Assembly (NCBI GenBank): GCA_015067825.1
Contig: SVLQ01000003.1
Location: forward strand, 1 to 35,943
From: Oscillospiraceae bacterium
GTDB taxonomy: Bacteria; Bacillota; Clostridia; Oscillospirales; QAMX01
Length of the DNA: 35,943 nucleotides
Direction: 5' to 3'
Shown: positions 1-5,972 of the stretch, in pieces
Numbering within the stretch: the stretch's first letter is position 1
Layout of the letters: each line of letters opens with the position of its first letter
Made by a program: the position numbers and the translations under genes
The notes under the pieces: model-generated
What the model saw: the letters and a program-made list of their open reading frames with translations, nothing else
Told to the model about the DNA's origin: nothing
Databases searched by the model: none

Positions 1-823
1 GTGCGCCGAGATCCTCGAATACAGCACCGGTCTTGTGTGCCATAGAGTGAACAATACCGAGAAGCGCGTTGGAGAATGCCATACCTGCAAGGCACTGAGC
101 GTTGTGCATAGAAGCACGCTTGGTCATGTCGCCGTTGTAGGAAGCAACGAGATCTTCCTGAATCATCTTGATAGCGAAGATTGCGAGAGGATCGGTGAAG
201 TCGCAGTTTGCGGTGGAAACGTATGCCTCGATTGCGTGAGTCATAGCGTCCATGCCGGTGTGAGCAGTAAGCTTCTTAGGCATGGTCTCTGCAAGCTCGG
301 GATCAACGATCGCAACGTCGGGAGTGATCTCGAAGTCAGCGAGAGGATACTTGATACCCTTTTCGTAGTCTGTGATAACAGAGAATGCGGTAACCTCGGT
401 AGCAGTACCGGAGGTAGAGGGAATTGCGCAGAAGTGAGCCTTCTTACGAAGCTCGGGAATACCGAATACTACGCACATCTGCTCGAAGGTGATTTCGGGA
501 TACTCGTACTTGATCCACATAGCCTTTGCAGCGTCGATAGGCGAACCGCCGCCGATTGCAACGATCCAGTCGGGCTGGAACTTAGCCATAGCCTCAGCGC
601 CCTTCATAACGGTGGTAACGGAAGGATCGGGCTCGATGCCTTCAAAGAGCTCAACCTCCATGCCAGCTTCCTTAAGGTAGGAAACAACCTTGTCAAGGAA
701 ACCGAAGCGCTTCATAGAACCGCCACCAACGCAAACCATTGCGCGGGTTCCCTTAAGAGTCTTCAGCGCCTCAAGAGCGCCCTTGCCATGATAGAGATCA
801 CGGGGTAATGTAAAACGTGCCAT
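1..823 (-). CDS. Iron-containing alcohol dehydrogenase, 3' end cut by window
   Basis: The first 274 codons are visible; the family is normally about 380-390 residues, so the C-terminal part lies beyond the window edge. The protein should be a cytoplasmic NAD(P)H-dependent, Fe2+-requiring dehydrogenase that reduces aldehydes to alcohols during fermentation. Seen in the translation: the nucleotide-binding GGGSPIDAAK at residues 91-100, the PSTSGTATEVT segment near 135-145, and the metal-site segment GMDAMTHAIEAY near 190-201 with Asp192 and His196. A further His-rich stretch (VHSMAH) is near 258-263. The last family ligand would fall at or beyond the edge. The start ATG (823-821) has AAGGAG at 832-837 on the + axis. 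It lies downstream of a co-oriented LysR gene but has its own promoter. Butanol or 1,3-propanediol dehydrogenase are possible specificities; sequence alone does not decide. Confidence 0.93.
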   Translation of the reverse strand, partial: MARFTLPRDLYHGKGALEALKTLKGTRAMVCVGGGSMKRFGFLDKVVSYLKEAGMEVELFEGIEPDPSVTTVMKGAEAMAKFQPDWIVAIGGGSPIDAAKAMWIKYEYPEITFEQMCVVFGIPELRKKAHFCAIPSTSGTATEVTAFSVITDYEKGIKYPLADFEITPDVAIVDPELAETMPKKLTAHTGMDAMTHAIEAYVSTANCDFTDPLAIFAIKMIQEDLVASYNGDMTKRASMHNAQCLAGMAFSNALLGIVHSMAHKTGAVFEDLGA

Positions 824-866
824 AATTTTTTCTCCTTGTGAGTATGTGTTTTTTCTTTACGGCTAC

Positions 867-895
867 AGTATATCACACCCCAAAGGGCTTGGGAA
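867..895 (-). promoter_or_regulatory. Promoter of the alcohol dehydrogenase gene
   Basis: On the minus strand there is an extended -10 (TGATATACT; core TATACT at 872-867) and, 17 bases further upstream, a weak -35 TTCCCA (895-890). The weak -35 next to a candidate LysR site at 909-933 fits an activator-dependent promoter. This is inference. Confidence 0.55.
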
Positions 896-908
896 TAATT
901 AAAATGTT

Positions 909-933
909 ATATCGGTATTATCAATATCGATAT
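909..933. promoter_or_regulatory. Candidate LysR-type operator
   Basis: An AT-rich inverted repeat has arms ATATCG (909-914) and CGATAT (928-933), embedded in further TATC/GATA half-sites up to about 946. It sits immediately upstream of the dehydrogenase -35, where LysR activators usually bind, and downstream of a LysR gene. No family-specific consensus was checked. Confidence 0.35.
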
Positions 934-947
934 ATGCCGTATCAATA

Positions 948-978
948 CAAAAATGGCTCTGCATTGTTGCAAAGCCAT
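948..978 (-). terminator. Rho-independent terminator of the LysR gene
   Basis: A 10-bp stem (953-962 with 969-978, one G-T wobble) has a 6-base loop and is followed on the minus strand by a run of Ts. It lies 19 bases after the LysR stop, so the regulator and the dehydrogenase are probably separate transcripts. Confidence 0.75.
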
Positions 979-997
979 CATTTATATTCATATTTAT

Positions 998-1921
998 TTA
1001 CTTAACAAATTTTCTTCTCGCGTTGCAAAGCGCGGTAATGAAATCCTTATCGAGCTTTGTCAGTTTGTATCCTTTATGATAGATGAGAACATCCCTATAT
1101 ACCTTTTTATTGCCCTCACACACACGCTGAACAAGATTATATCTGTCAAGTATCTGCTGTGAAGCAGGCGATACCCACATAAATGTTTTGGGATTTTCCG
1201 AAAGAAGATCAAACTGACTTGCTCTCTCGAATACAAATATTCTTTGATCCACTTTGTCGGGAAGTTCCTCGCGGAACACCTTGGACATAGATAGTGTGGG
1301 AACGTAGGGATCTGCGTGCGCTATCTCTATATAATCGGAAAGATCCTCGTAAGTGATCGTTTCCTTCTCCGCGAGAGGATTATCTCGGCTCATAATAAGA
1401 ACGTAGGAGAACTCAGCTACAAGCTCGTAAGAAAGCCCTTTTTCCTCAAGCATATCCTTGTAGTATTTATCATAATTGTCCGAATAACGAATAATACCGA
1501 GCTTGTATTCGTTTTCAAGAAGCTTTTTTATGGTCTTTTTGGAGTTGGTTTCCTTGTAATATATTTCTACGGGAGTATCACCGATGTTTTTTGAAAATTC
1601 CGCCATTGCGGCAGAGATATAGCACGCGCGTGGAACGGATATTGAAAACTTACGCTTTTTATGCGAGCCGTCACGGTAGGACTGCTCGATTTTTTCAATA
1701 CGTAGAAGAATGTCACGCGCATAGTCCATAAACTCCTCGCCATCCGGAGTCAAGACCATTCCTTTTGCGCTTCGTTGGAATATGGTAATTCCAAGATCGG
1801 CTTCGAGCTCTTTGATAGATCGGCTGATATTCGGTTGTGCAATCATCAGCGTTTCCGCTGCTTTATTCAGCGATCCAAGTCTTGCAACCTCGACCGCGTA
1901 TTTCATATGTAGAATATTCAT
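998..1921 (-). CDS. LysR-family transcriptional regulator
   Basis: The 307-residue length is typical of LysR proteins. Residues 1-60 carry the winged helix-turn-helix (VEVARLGSLNKAAETLMIAQ, then PNISRSIKELEADLGITIFQ). A linker helix follows to about residue 90, then the two-lobed effector-binding domain. The start ATG at 1921 has an AGGAGGA Shine-Dalgarno just upstream. The gene is on the same strand as, and upstream of, the iron-containing alcohol dehydrogenase, separated by a terminator and a candidate operator. I infer it controls that gene in response to a small metabolite. The effector cannot be read from sequence. LysR proteins often repress themselves, and its promoter contains a small inverted repeat that could serve this. 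Confidence 0.92.
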   Translation of the reverse strand: MNILHMKYAVEVARLGSLNKAAETLMIAQPNISRSIKELEADLGITIFQRSAKGMVLTPDGEEFMDYARDILLRIEKIEQSYRDGSHKKRKFSISVPRACYISAAMAEFSKNIGDTPVEIYYKETNSKKTIKKLLENEYKLGIIRYSDNYDKYYKDMLEEKGLSYELVAEFSYVLIMSRDNPLAEKETITYEDLSDYIEIAHADPYVPTLSMSKVFREELPDKVDQRIFVFERASQFDLLSENPKTFMWVSPASQQILDRYNLVQRVCEGNKKVYRDVLIYHKGYKLTKLDKDFITALCNARRKFVK

Positions 1922-1963
1922 ATACAGGTCCTCCTCTCATTGCACTGCTTACATATTTATTCT

Positions 1964-1992
1964 ACTATATCACAAAACTGTGAATAATTCAA
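1964..1992 (-). promoter_or_regulatory. Promoter of the LysR gene
   Basis: The -35 TTGAAT (1992-1987), a 17-base spacer and -10 TATAGT (1969-1964) are seen on the minus strand. The spacer holds the inverted repeat TCACA/TGTGA, a possible autoregulatory site. It opens 43 bases upstream of the start codon. Confidence 0.65.
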
Positions 1993-2067
1993 GGTGTTTC
2001 TCTTCTTTTACCTTGATACGCGCCAAACAAGATGGTATCGGATCTTTCACCGACGCCTAAGTTGATA

Positions 2068-2309
2068 TTATTTATCCGTTAGTGTTTCGATAGCAATCTG
2101 CATACCGAGCTTGAAAGCGTATTCAAATATGGATGCTTCTGCCAAGCTCATATACTCGCTCCAACAATCGTGGAACTTTTCAAAGACTTCTCTTTGCTCG
2201 TCAGAGAAGCTTTTCTCTAAGTCCTCGTGATGGCGTGACATATAAGCCGAGCAGTTCCTTCATTTCTTTTTGTTCGGGATCGGTCCAAATGAGGTGTCGA
2301 TTTTTGTTT
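2068..2309 (-). pseudogene. Frameshifted remnant of a small DUF6809-like gene
   Basis: On the minus strand one frame reads NRHLIWTDPEQKEMKELLG and stops being sensible at about 2245. The next frame continues as YMSRHHEDLEKSFSDEQREV and on to a clean C-terminus (EYAFKLGMQIAIETLTDK, stop at 2070-2068). Dropping one T at about position 2245 restores a single frame. There is no start codon upstream: an in-frame TAA precedes the Asn, so the N-terminus is missing too. The intact part resembles small uncharacterised proteins common in Firmicutes mobile regions; the DUF6809 name is from memory. Two lesions mark it as decaying DNA at the edge of the AT-rich island. Confidence 0.6.
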
Positions 2310-2347
2310 TATACAAAGCTACAAATTACAACATCTTCTATTAGCTA

Positions 2348-2376
2348 TTGCATATATCACGATATCGTGATATAAT
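2348..2376 (+). promoter_or_regulatory. Promoter with palindromic operator for the DUF4160/DUF2442 pair
   Basis: The -35 is TTGCAT (2348-2353) and the -10 is TATAAT (2371-2376), with exactly 17 bases between. Positions 2353-2374 form a perfect 22-bp palindrome (half-site TATATCACGAT), so the whole spacer plus both promoter edges is one symmetric site. A dimeric repressor bound here would block RNA polymerase. AAGGAG follows at 2392-2397, upstream of the first gene. Confidence 0.8.
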
Positions 2377-2405
2377 ATAAACAGGACGAGGAAGGAGTTG
2401 TTATT

Positions 2406-2660
2406 ATGCCTGTGTTATCGAGATTCTACGGTATTATCATTCGAATGTATTTCTTGCAAAGTGAACACAATCCTCCGCATATCCACGCGATTTATAATGA
2501 TGATGTGGCTGCCATTGATTTTATGACTGGTGAGGTTATAGAAGGCGATTTGCCGACAAAAGCACTTGCGCTGGTGAGAGAATGGCTTTCTATCCACAAG
2601 CATACGTTACAGGAAATCTGGGAAACACAGGAGTTTAAAAAAATTCCGCCGCTGGAATAA
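2406..2660 (+). CDS. DUF4160-domain small protein, first gene of a toxin-antitoxin-like pair
   Basis: This 84-residue protein has the DUF4160 pattern: PVLSRFYGIIIRMYFLQSEH at the N-terminus, then PPHIHAIY and an acidic stretch, ending in a helical region with WLSIHKHTLQEIW. The His-Asn-Pro-Pro-His-Ile-His cluster at about residues 20-26 is the family's most conserved block. The start ATG follows a GAAGGAG Shine-Dalgarno. The next gene (DUF2442) begins 11 bases after the stop, and both share a promoter overlapped by a perfect palindrome. DUF4160 and DUF2442 genes are often adjacent. A toxin-antitoxin function has been suspected from this architecture, but I know of no proof for this pair, so the function is unknown. 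Confidence 0.85.
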   Translation: MPVLSRFYGIIIRMYFLQSEHNPPHIHAIYNDDVAAIDFMTGEVIEGDLPTKALALVREWLSIHKHTLQEIWETQEFKKIPPLE

Positions 2661-2671
2661 GGAGAACGTGT

Positions 2672-3109
2672 ATGTTTCATAAAGTCAAAAACGTATCACC
2701 GCTGACAGATTTTCGCCTGAGTGTACAGTTTTGCGAGGGCGTTACGAAGATCTATGACGTTAAACCGCTTTTTGCAAAAATTTCGGCATTCCAACAGTTT
2801 AAGGAAACCCCGGAACTCTTTGGCTGTGTTTCCGTTGATGTCGGCGGTTACGGAGTCATTTGGGATGACGATTTAGACCTGTCCTGTGATGAGCTTTGGG
2901 AAAATGGCGTACAAGTCGAAACCCCATTTGACGGTTTAATGGCCTTCAGCGATGCTTCGGCACTTTGGGGATTGCATGAAAGCACGCTGCGCAAGGCAAT
3001 AGCTTACGGCAAGCTTGTGAACGGTGTCGATGTTTGTAAATTTGGAAAGCAATGGGTTGTTTCCGTTGATGCAATGGTGCGTGAATACGGCGCTGCTGCC
3101 GTGGAGTAA
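2672..3109 (+). CDS. DUF2442-domain protein with C-terminal helix-turn-helix
   Basis: The 145-residue protein has two parts. Residues 1-85 match DUF2442 (a small domain ending in GYGVIWDDDLDLSCDELWENG). Residues 92-142 look like a DNA-binding domain (SALWGLHESTLRKAIAYGKL, then DVCKFGKQWVVSVDAMVREYG). The start ATG at 2672 has AAGGAGA upstream, in a gap of 11 bases from the preceding gene. The added DNA-binding part makes it the natural candidate for the repressor that recognises the palindrome at 2353-2374. That role is inference. In a toxin-antitoxin reading this would be the antitoxin, but a simple autoregulated pair is equally compatible. Confidence 0.85.
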   Translation: MFHKVKNVSPLTDFRLSVQFCEGVTKIYDVKPLFAKISAFQQFKETPELFGCVSVDVGGYGVIWDDDLDLSCDELWENGVQVETPFDGLMAFSDASALWGLHESTLRKAIAYGKLVNGVDVCKFGKQWVVSVDAMVREYGAAAVE

Positions 3110-3429
3110 TTTGCATGATCTTGACGGGAGATGCTGTCCTACCTAAGTCGATTGTCGCCGATTGTCTTCCTAGCCCAGCCTACCTTATTTCCTCGTGCCC
3201 ACGTCGCCTCCACCATTGATTTCCACGGCAAGTGGGAAATAACAAAAAGCACCGTTTTAGCGAGGTTCTTCTTGCCGAAACGGTGCTTTTTTGTGTCTGC
3301 GGAGTACACACCAAAGATGGTGAGGATGGACTAAAACAGGCAGCGTATAAGATCCTCTATGACCGGTGCTAATCTCCTCAACCGATTTTCAGTTGTGTCT
3401 TTAGTTTGTTTGCCGTAGGTACTTTGTGT
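3110..3429. other. Non-coding stretch with one terminator
   Basis: Apart from the terminator hairpin at 3244-3292 I see no gene with a start, a ribosome binding site and family resemblance here. Short open frames exist on both strands (for example 3147-3224 minus) but lack support. On the minus strand, the frame of the peptide gene at 3430-3540 stays open after its TAA for about 29 further codons, to about 3335. This may be chance or a relic. Confidence 0.5.
3244..3292. terminator. Bidirectional terminator hairpin
   Basis: Arms AAAAGCACCGTTT (about 3245-3257) and AAACGGTGCTTTT (3278-3290) enclose a 20-base loop, with an A-run before and a T-run after. It can end the DUF4160/DUF2442 transcript rightward and the leftward transcript from the 4.6-kb promoter. 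The hairpin closely resembles the one at 5136-5175. Confidence 0.75.
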
Positions 3430-3540
3430 TTAACGGAAATGAGCGAACCAACAAATATCGGAACGAGCAGCGACCTTGATGTAGGTGGTCAGTTCTAAAG
3501 CACGCAATGAACTGACAATCGGCTTTTTCCACGATTTCAT
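3430..3540 (-). CDS. 36-residue peptide, RiPP-precursor-like (lasso-type candidate)
   Basis: This small minus-strand gene starts with ATG at 3540-3538 and ends with TAA at 3432-3430. GAGGGG lies about 9 bases upstream of the start. It begins 19 bases after the stop of the co-oriented 347-residue regulator, so both are probably on one mRNA. The peptide opens with MKSWKKPIVSSL, resembling the W-x-K-P-x-V-x-x-L leader start of paeninodin-type lasso and related RiPP precursors. It then reads RALELTTYIKVAARSDICWF and ends AHFR. Thr19 lies two residues before Ile21, and Asp28 would be position 8 of a core starting at Ile21, the geometry of an 8-residue lasso ring. Against this, no cyclase, protease or radical SAM gene is nearby. 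It may be an orphan precursor, a signalling peptide or a relic. Confidence 0.45.
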   Translation of the reverse strand: MKSWKKPIVSSLRALELTTYIKVAARSDICWFAHFR

Positions 3541-3559
3541 CCGAAGTTTCCCCTCTCAA

Positions 3560-4603
3560 TTATTTATTTGCATATTGCAAAAGCGCGTTAGAGACAGATG
3601 TGAAGTATTCGCCACTTAAGCTGTATAGCAATGTGCGACCGCGATTACGAGTTTTTACCATACCGACACGCAACATCATCGAAAGGTGGTAGTACGCGTT
3701 GGTCCCCACAATATTGAGCTCCGACTCAATATCTCGGATCGTTACTTCGCCTTTTTTAGCCATCATGTCAAGCAATTCAATGCGGTTTCTTTCTGAGAGA
3801 ATTGTACCGAGTAGGTCCAATTCGGGACGTTCGTTTTGGCTCTGCAGTTCGGTGAGTATGGCTTTATAGTCTTTACCTAAAATGAGAACGGGAACGGTAG
3901 TACTTGTATACAGTTTTAAGCAGTTTTTATTGCATTGACAAAAAGAAACACATATTTCAGCAAATTCAGTAAAGTCGAACGTTTGATTAGTCGTAGATGC
4001 CAAAACCGAAGTGACCTTCTCATAATCGAACTGCTGATACAGCTCCAGCACCTTTTCATAGTTCCGCTCATATCTCTGTGAAAGGGTCTGCTTTACCGCC
4101 AACATATCATAGGCAAGCTGCTGCACGCTCTGCTCGGGGTACAGGAAGAACGAATACAGGCTGCTTTTGACCTCAGCAGGGTAGACCGACTTATGGATCA
4201 TTCGGCTGATTTCCACAAACGATTCCCGGCAAGCGGCAAGCTGCTTGTCCGAAAGCTCAGGGAAGTAGAAACGCATCATCTGAGTGACGATCTGTTCCGG
4301 CTTCTTCAGTTCCTTCTGTACCGTGTCAAAACCGCAGGATTCGATATCTTTGGAGACGAGATCACGGAAATAGTACATCGTCATAAAGCAAAGATTGTCT
4401 TTGCGCAGATAGAAAAAGGGGAGCAGTCCGTCCGAAACCTCGCTTGCTTCTTCAGCCAGATTTTTGTAGTAGGTCAGATCCTCTTCGGAGGTGTTGCGGT
4501 TGACATAGTTTTTCAGACAGGTTTCTTTATTGAATCGAAGAACAAAAAGAAAAAACAAATCGTATAGAAAACCGGGGTCTTTGAGAAACCGCACATTGGC
4601 CAT
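3560..4603 (-). CDS. Large winged-helix (ArsR-like) regulator with unknown N-terminal domain
   Basis: The protein has 347 residues. About 260 N-terminal residues match nothing I recognise: they are mostly helical, with a Cys cluster (CVSFCQCNKNC) near residue 220. The C-terminal part (about 262-335) is a clear ArsR-type winged helix, with LSERNRIELLDMMAKKGEVT, then a recognition helix around GTNAYYHLSMMLRVGMV and a wing at RNRGRTLLYSLS. The start ATG at 4603 follows GAGGTGA. A near-perfect promoter lies just upstream, and a 36-codon peptide gene follows 19 bases after the stop. The long N-terminal domain could sense a ligand, perhaps the peptide; this is speculation. Codon and base composition are AT-rich like the surrounding island. 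Confidence 0.8.
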   Translation of the reverse strand: MANVRFLKDPGFLYDLFFLFVLRFNKETCLKNYVNRNTSEEDLTYYKNLAEEASEVSDGLLPFFYLRKDNLCFMTMYYFRDLVSKDIESCGFDTVQKELKKPEQIVTQMMRFYFPELSDKQLAACRESFVEISRMIHKSVYPAEVKSSLYSFFLYPEQSVQQLAYDMLAVKQTLSQRYERNYEKVLELYQQFDYEKVTSVLASTTNQTFDFTEFAEICVSFCQCNKNCLKLYTSTTVPVLILGKDYKAILTELQSQNERPELDLLGTILSERNRIELLDMMAKKGEVTIRDIESELNIVGTNAYYHLSMMLRVGMVKTRNRGRTLLYSLSGEYFTSVSNALLQYANK

Positions 4604-4635
4604 GCTCTCACCTCGATTATGTGTGAATTACTTAT

Positions 4636-4664
4636 ATTATATATGAGCCTTTTGCAAATGTCAA
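4636..4664 (-). promoter_or_regulatory. Strong promoter of the regulator/peptide unit
   Basis: A perfect TTGACA (4664-4659), a 17-base spacer and a perfect TATAAT (4641-4636) lie on the minus strand, 32 bases before the regulator start. A consensus promoter of this strength suggests control by a repressor or by the product itself. Confidence 0.8.
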
Positions 4665-4845
4665 GGCTAATTTTTGATGGAAACAGCATTACTTTTACAA
4701 TATACTAAATAACATATTTGTGAGATAATAAAAATAATGTCGAATTTTAGCTGAGATCTGAACTACAGCTCATGGCGGTGTCTATACCTTTCCTCTATAA
4801 TCATATAAAATAAAATTTATATGAAAAAAGAAAGAGGGTTTAATT

Positions 4846-5103
4846 ATGACTGTTCGGGCGCAATACACACAACTTTTGAAGGCGAGATTCAGCAGTGAAC
4901 TGTACCTGTCTCGAAAATCGAAGAAATTGACGCAGGCTCAAATGGCACAACTTCTTTGCATGGACGAACGCTCGTATATCAAACTGGAGCACGGCCAATC
5001 TTGTTGCAGCGGTTTGACCTTGCTGCTGTTCTTGCTTACCAGTGGCGATTCTGCAAAATTTTTGGAAAATACTGAGATTCTGTTCGAATCCGCATTTGAG
5101 TAA
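4846..5103 (+). CDS. Small XRE-family helix-turn-helix protein
   Basis: The 85-residue protein has a Cro/C1-type helix-turn-helix at about residues 20-65: LSRKSKKLTQAQMAQLLCMD forms the first helices, then ERSYIKLEHGQ is the recognition segment, followed by SGLTLLLFLLT. The ATG at 4846 follows AGAGGG. A TATAAT sits at 4796-4801 but I find no convincing -35. It is transcribed alone, away from the regulator/peptide unit, and ends in a strong terminator. Such small XRE proteins are typical of mobile regions and often repress neighbouring transfer or lysogeny genes. No target can be named here. Confidence 0.8.
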   Translation: MTVRAQYTQLLKARFSSELYLSRKSKKLTQAQMAQLLCMDERSYIKLEHGQSCCSGLTLLLFLLTSGDSAKFLENTEILFESAFE

Positions 5104-5135
5104 GCTGTACAGCATTCTATCATAAATCATAAGAG

Positions 5136-5175
5136 AAAGCACCGTTTCTGTGAGGTTTGCAGAAACGGTGCTTTT
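5136..5175 (+). terminator. Terminator after the XRE gene
   Basis: A 15-bp perfect stem (5136-5150 with 5160-5174) has a 9-base loop and a following T-run. Stem and loop sequence are nearly those of the hairpin at 3244-3292 (shared GCACCGTTT, GAGGTT and GAAACGGTGC). Confidence 0.85.
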
Positions 5176-5270
5176 TATTGTGTTAGAATATAGTTGGCGA
5201 CAAAAAACGCGTAAAAGTGACAAATAAAACGAGTTTGGTCGACTAAATTCCAACCGAGGTGGAAACAAAT

Positions 5271-5894
5271 ATGCAGATGTATGCATACATACGGGTCAGC
5301 ACCCGTGAACAGAATGAAGAGCGGCAGGTGATTGCCATGCGGGATTTCGGCATTGCTGAGAGAAACATGGTGATCGAAAAACAATCGGGTAAAGATTTTG
5401 AAAGGCCGTTGTACCGAAAGCTGATCAAAAAACTAAAACCGGAAGATACTCTTGTGGTCAAGAGCATCGACCGACTTGGACGAAATTACGAGGAGATTTT
5501 GGAGCAATGGAGACATATCACGAAGGACATCCAGGCAAATATCGTTGTTTTAGATATGCCGCTGCTGGATACCCGCAATGGGCGCGACTTGACAGGCACG
5601 CTGATCGCAGATATTGTTTTGCAGTTGCTATCCTATATTGCCCAAACGGAACGAGAATTCATTCGTCAACGGCAGAGAGAAGGGATCGAAGCGGCACGAG
5701 CAAGAGGTGTTCGCTTTGGCCGGGCTGCAATTGCGAAACCGAGCAACTACCCGGACGTTTGTCTACGGTGGGAAAATGGGGAACTGTCCGGCAGGGAAGC
5801 ATCCCGGCAGCTTGGTGTGTCGCACAACACGTTTCGCGCTTGGATGAAGAATAAGAACTCAATCCTTTCAACAAATCCGAAACTTACCATATAA
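5271..5894 (+). CDS. Serine recombinase / resolvase
   Basis: This 207-residue protein has the small resolvase/invertase layout. The catalytic N-terminal domain has the nucleophile in YIRVSTREQNEERQ (Ser10), then DRLGRNYEEILEQW and the long E helix around QTEREFIRQRQREGIEAARA. A C-terminal helix-turn-helix (SGREASRQLGVSHNTFRAWM) lies at about 170-190. I chose ATG 5271 because GAGGTGG ends 8 bases before it; a GTG at 5259 lies inside that ribosome binding site. Such enzymes make and rejoin double-strand breaks at short crossover sites, resolving cointegrates or inverting DNA. It is the only recombinase in the window and lies at the right end of the AT-rich island, so it may have mobilised or maintained it. 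No transposase or clear res site was identified. Confidence 0.93.
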   Translation: MQMYAYIRVSTREQNEERQVIAMRDFGIAERNMVIEKQSGKDFERPLYRKLIKKLKPEDTLVVKSIDRLGRNYEEILEQWRHITKDIQANIVVLDMPLLDTRNGRDLTGTLIADIVLQLLSYIAQTEREFIRQRQREGIEAARARGVRFGRAAIAKPSNYPDVCLRWENGELSGREASRQLGVSHNTFRAWMKNKNSILSTNPKLTI

Positions 5895-5942
5895 CGTCAA
5901 ACGGCCCCAACGAAATTCCGTTGAGGCCGCTTGGCGTCTTTT
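5894..5942 (+). terminator. Terminator after the recombinase
   Basis: A long imperfect stem (5894-5912 with 5919-5937; two mismatches and one wobble) is followed by CTTTT. It marks the right end of the AT-rich segment. Confidence 0.7.
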
Positions 5943-5972
5943 AACAAATGGAGGGATTGGAGAGAGTGGGGC

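Noticed and set aside
3147..3224. 25-codon minus-strand frame beginning MVEATWARGNK.
   Set aside because: No Shine-Dalgarno, no partner and no family resemblance I can support.
5229..5258. Imperfect repeat around GTCGAC upstream of the recombinase, a possible res subsite.
   Set aside because: Arms match at only about five of six bases and no second or third subsite is visible; too weak to annotate.
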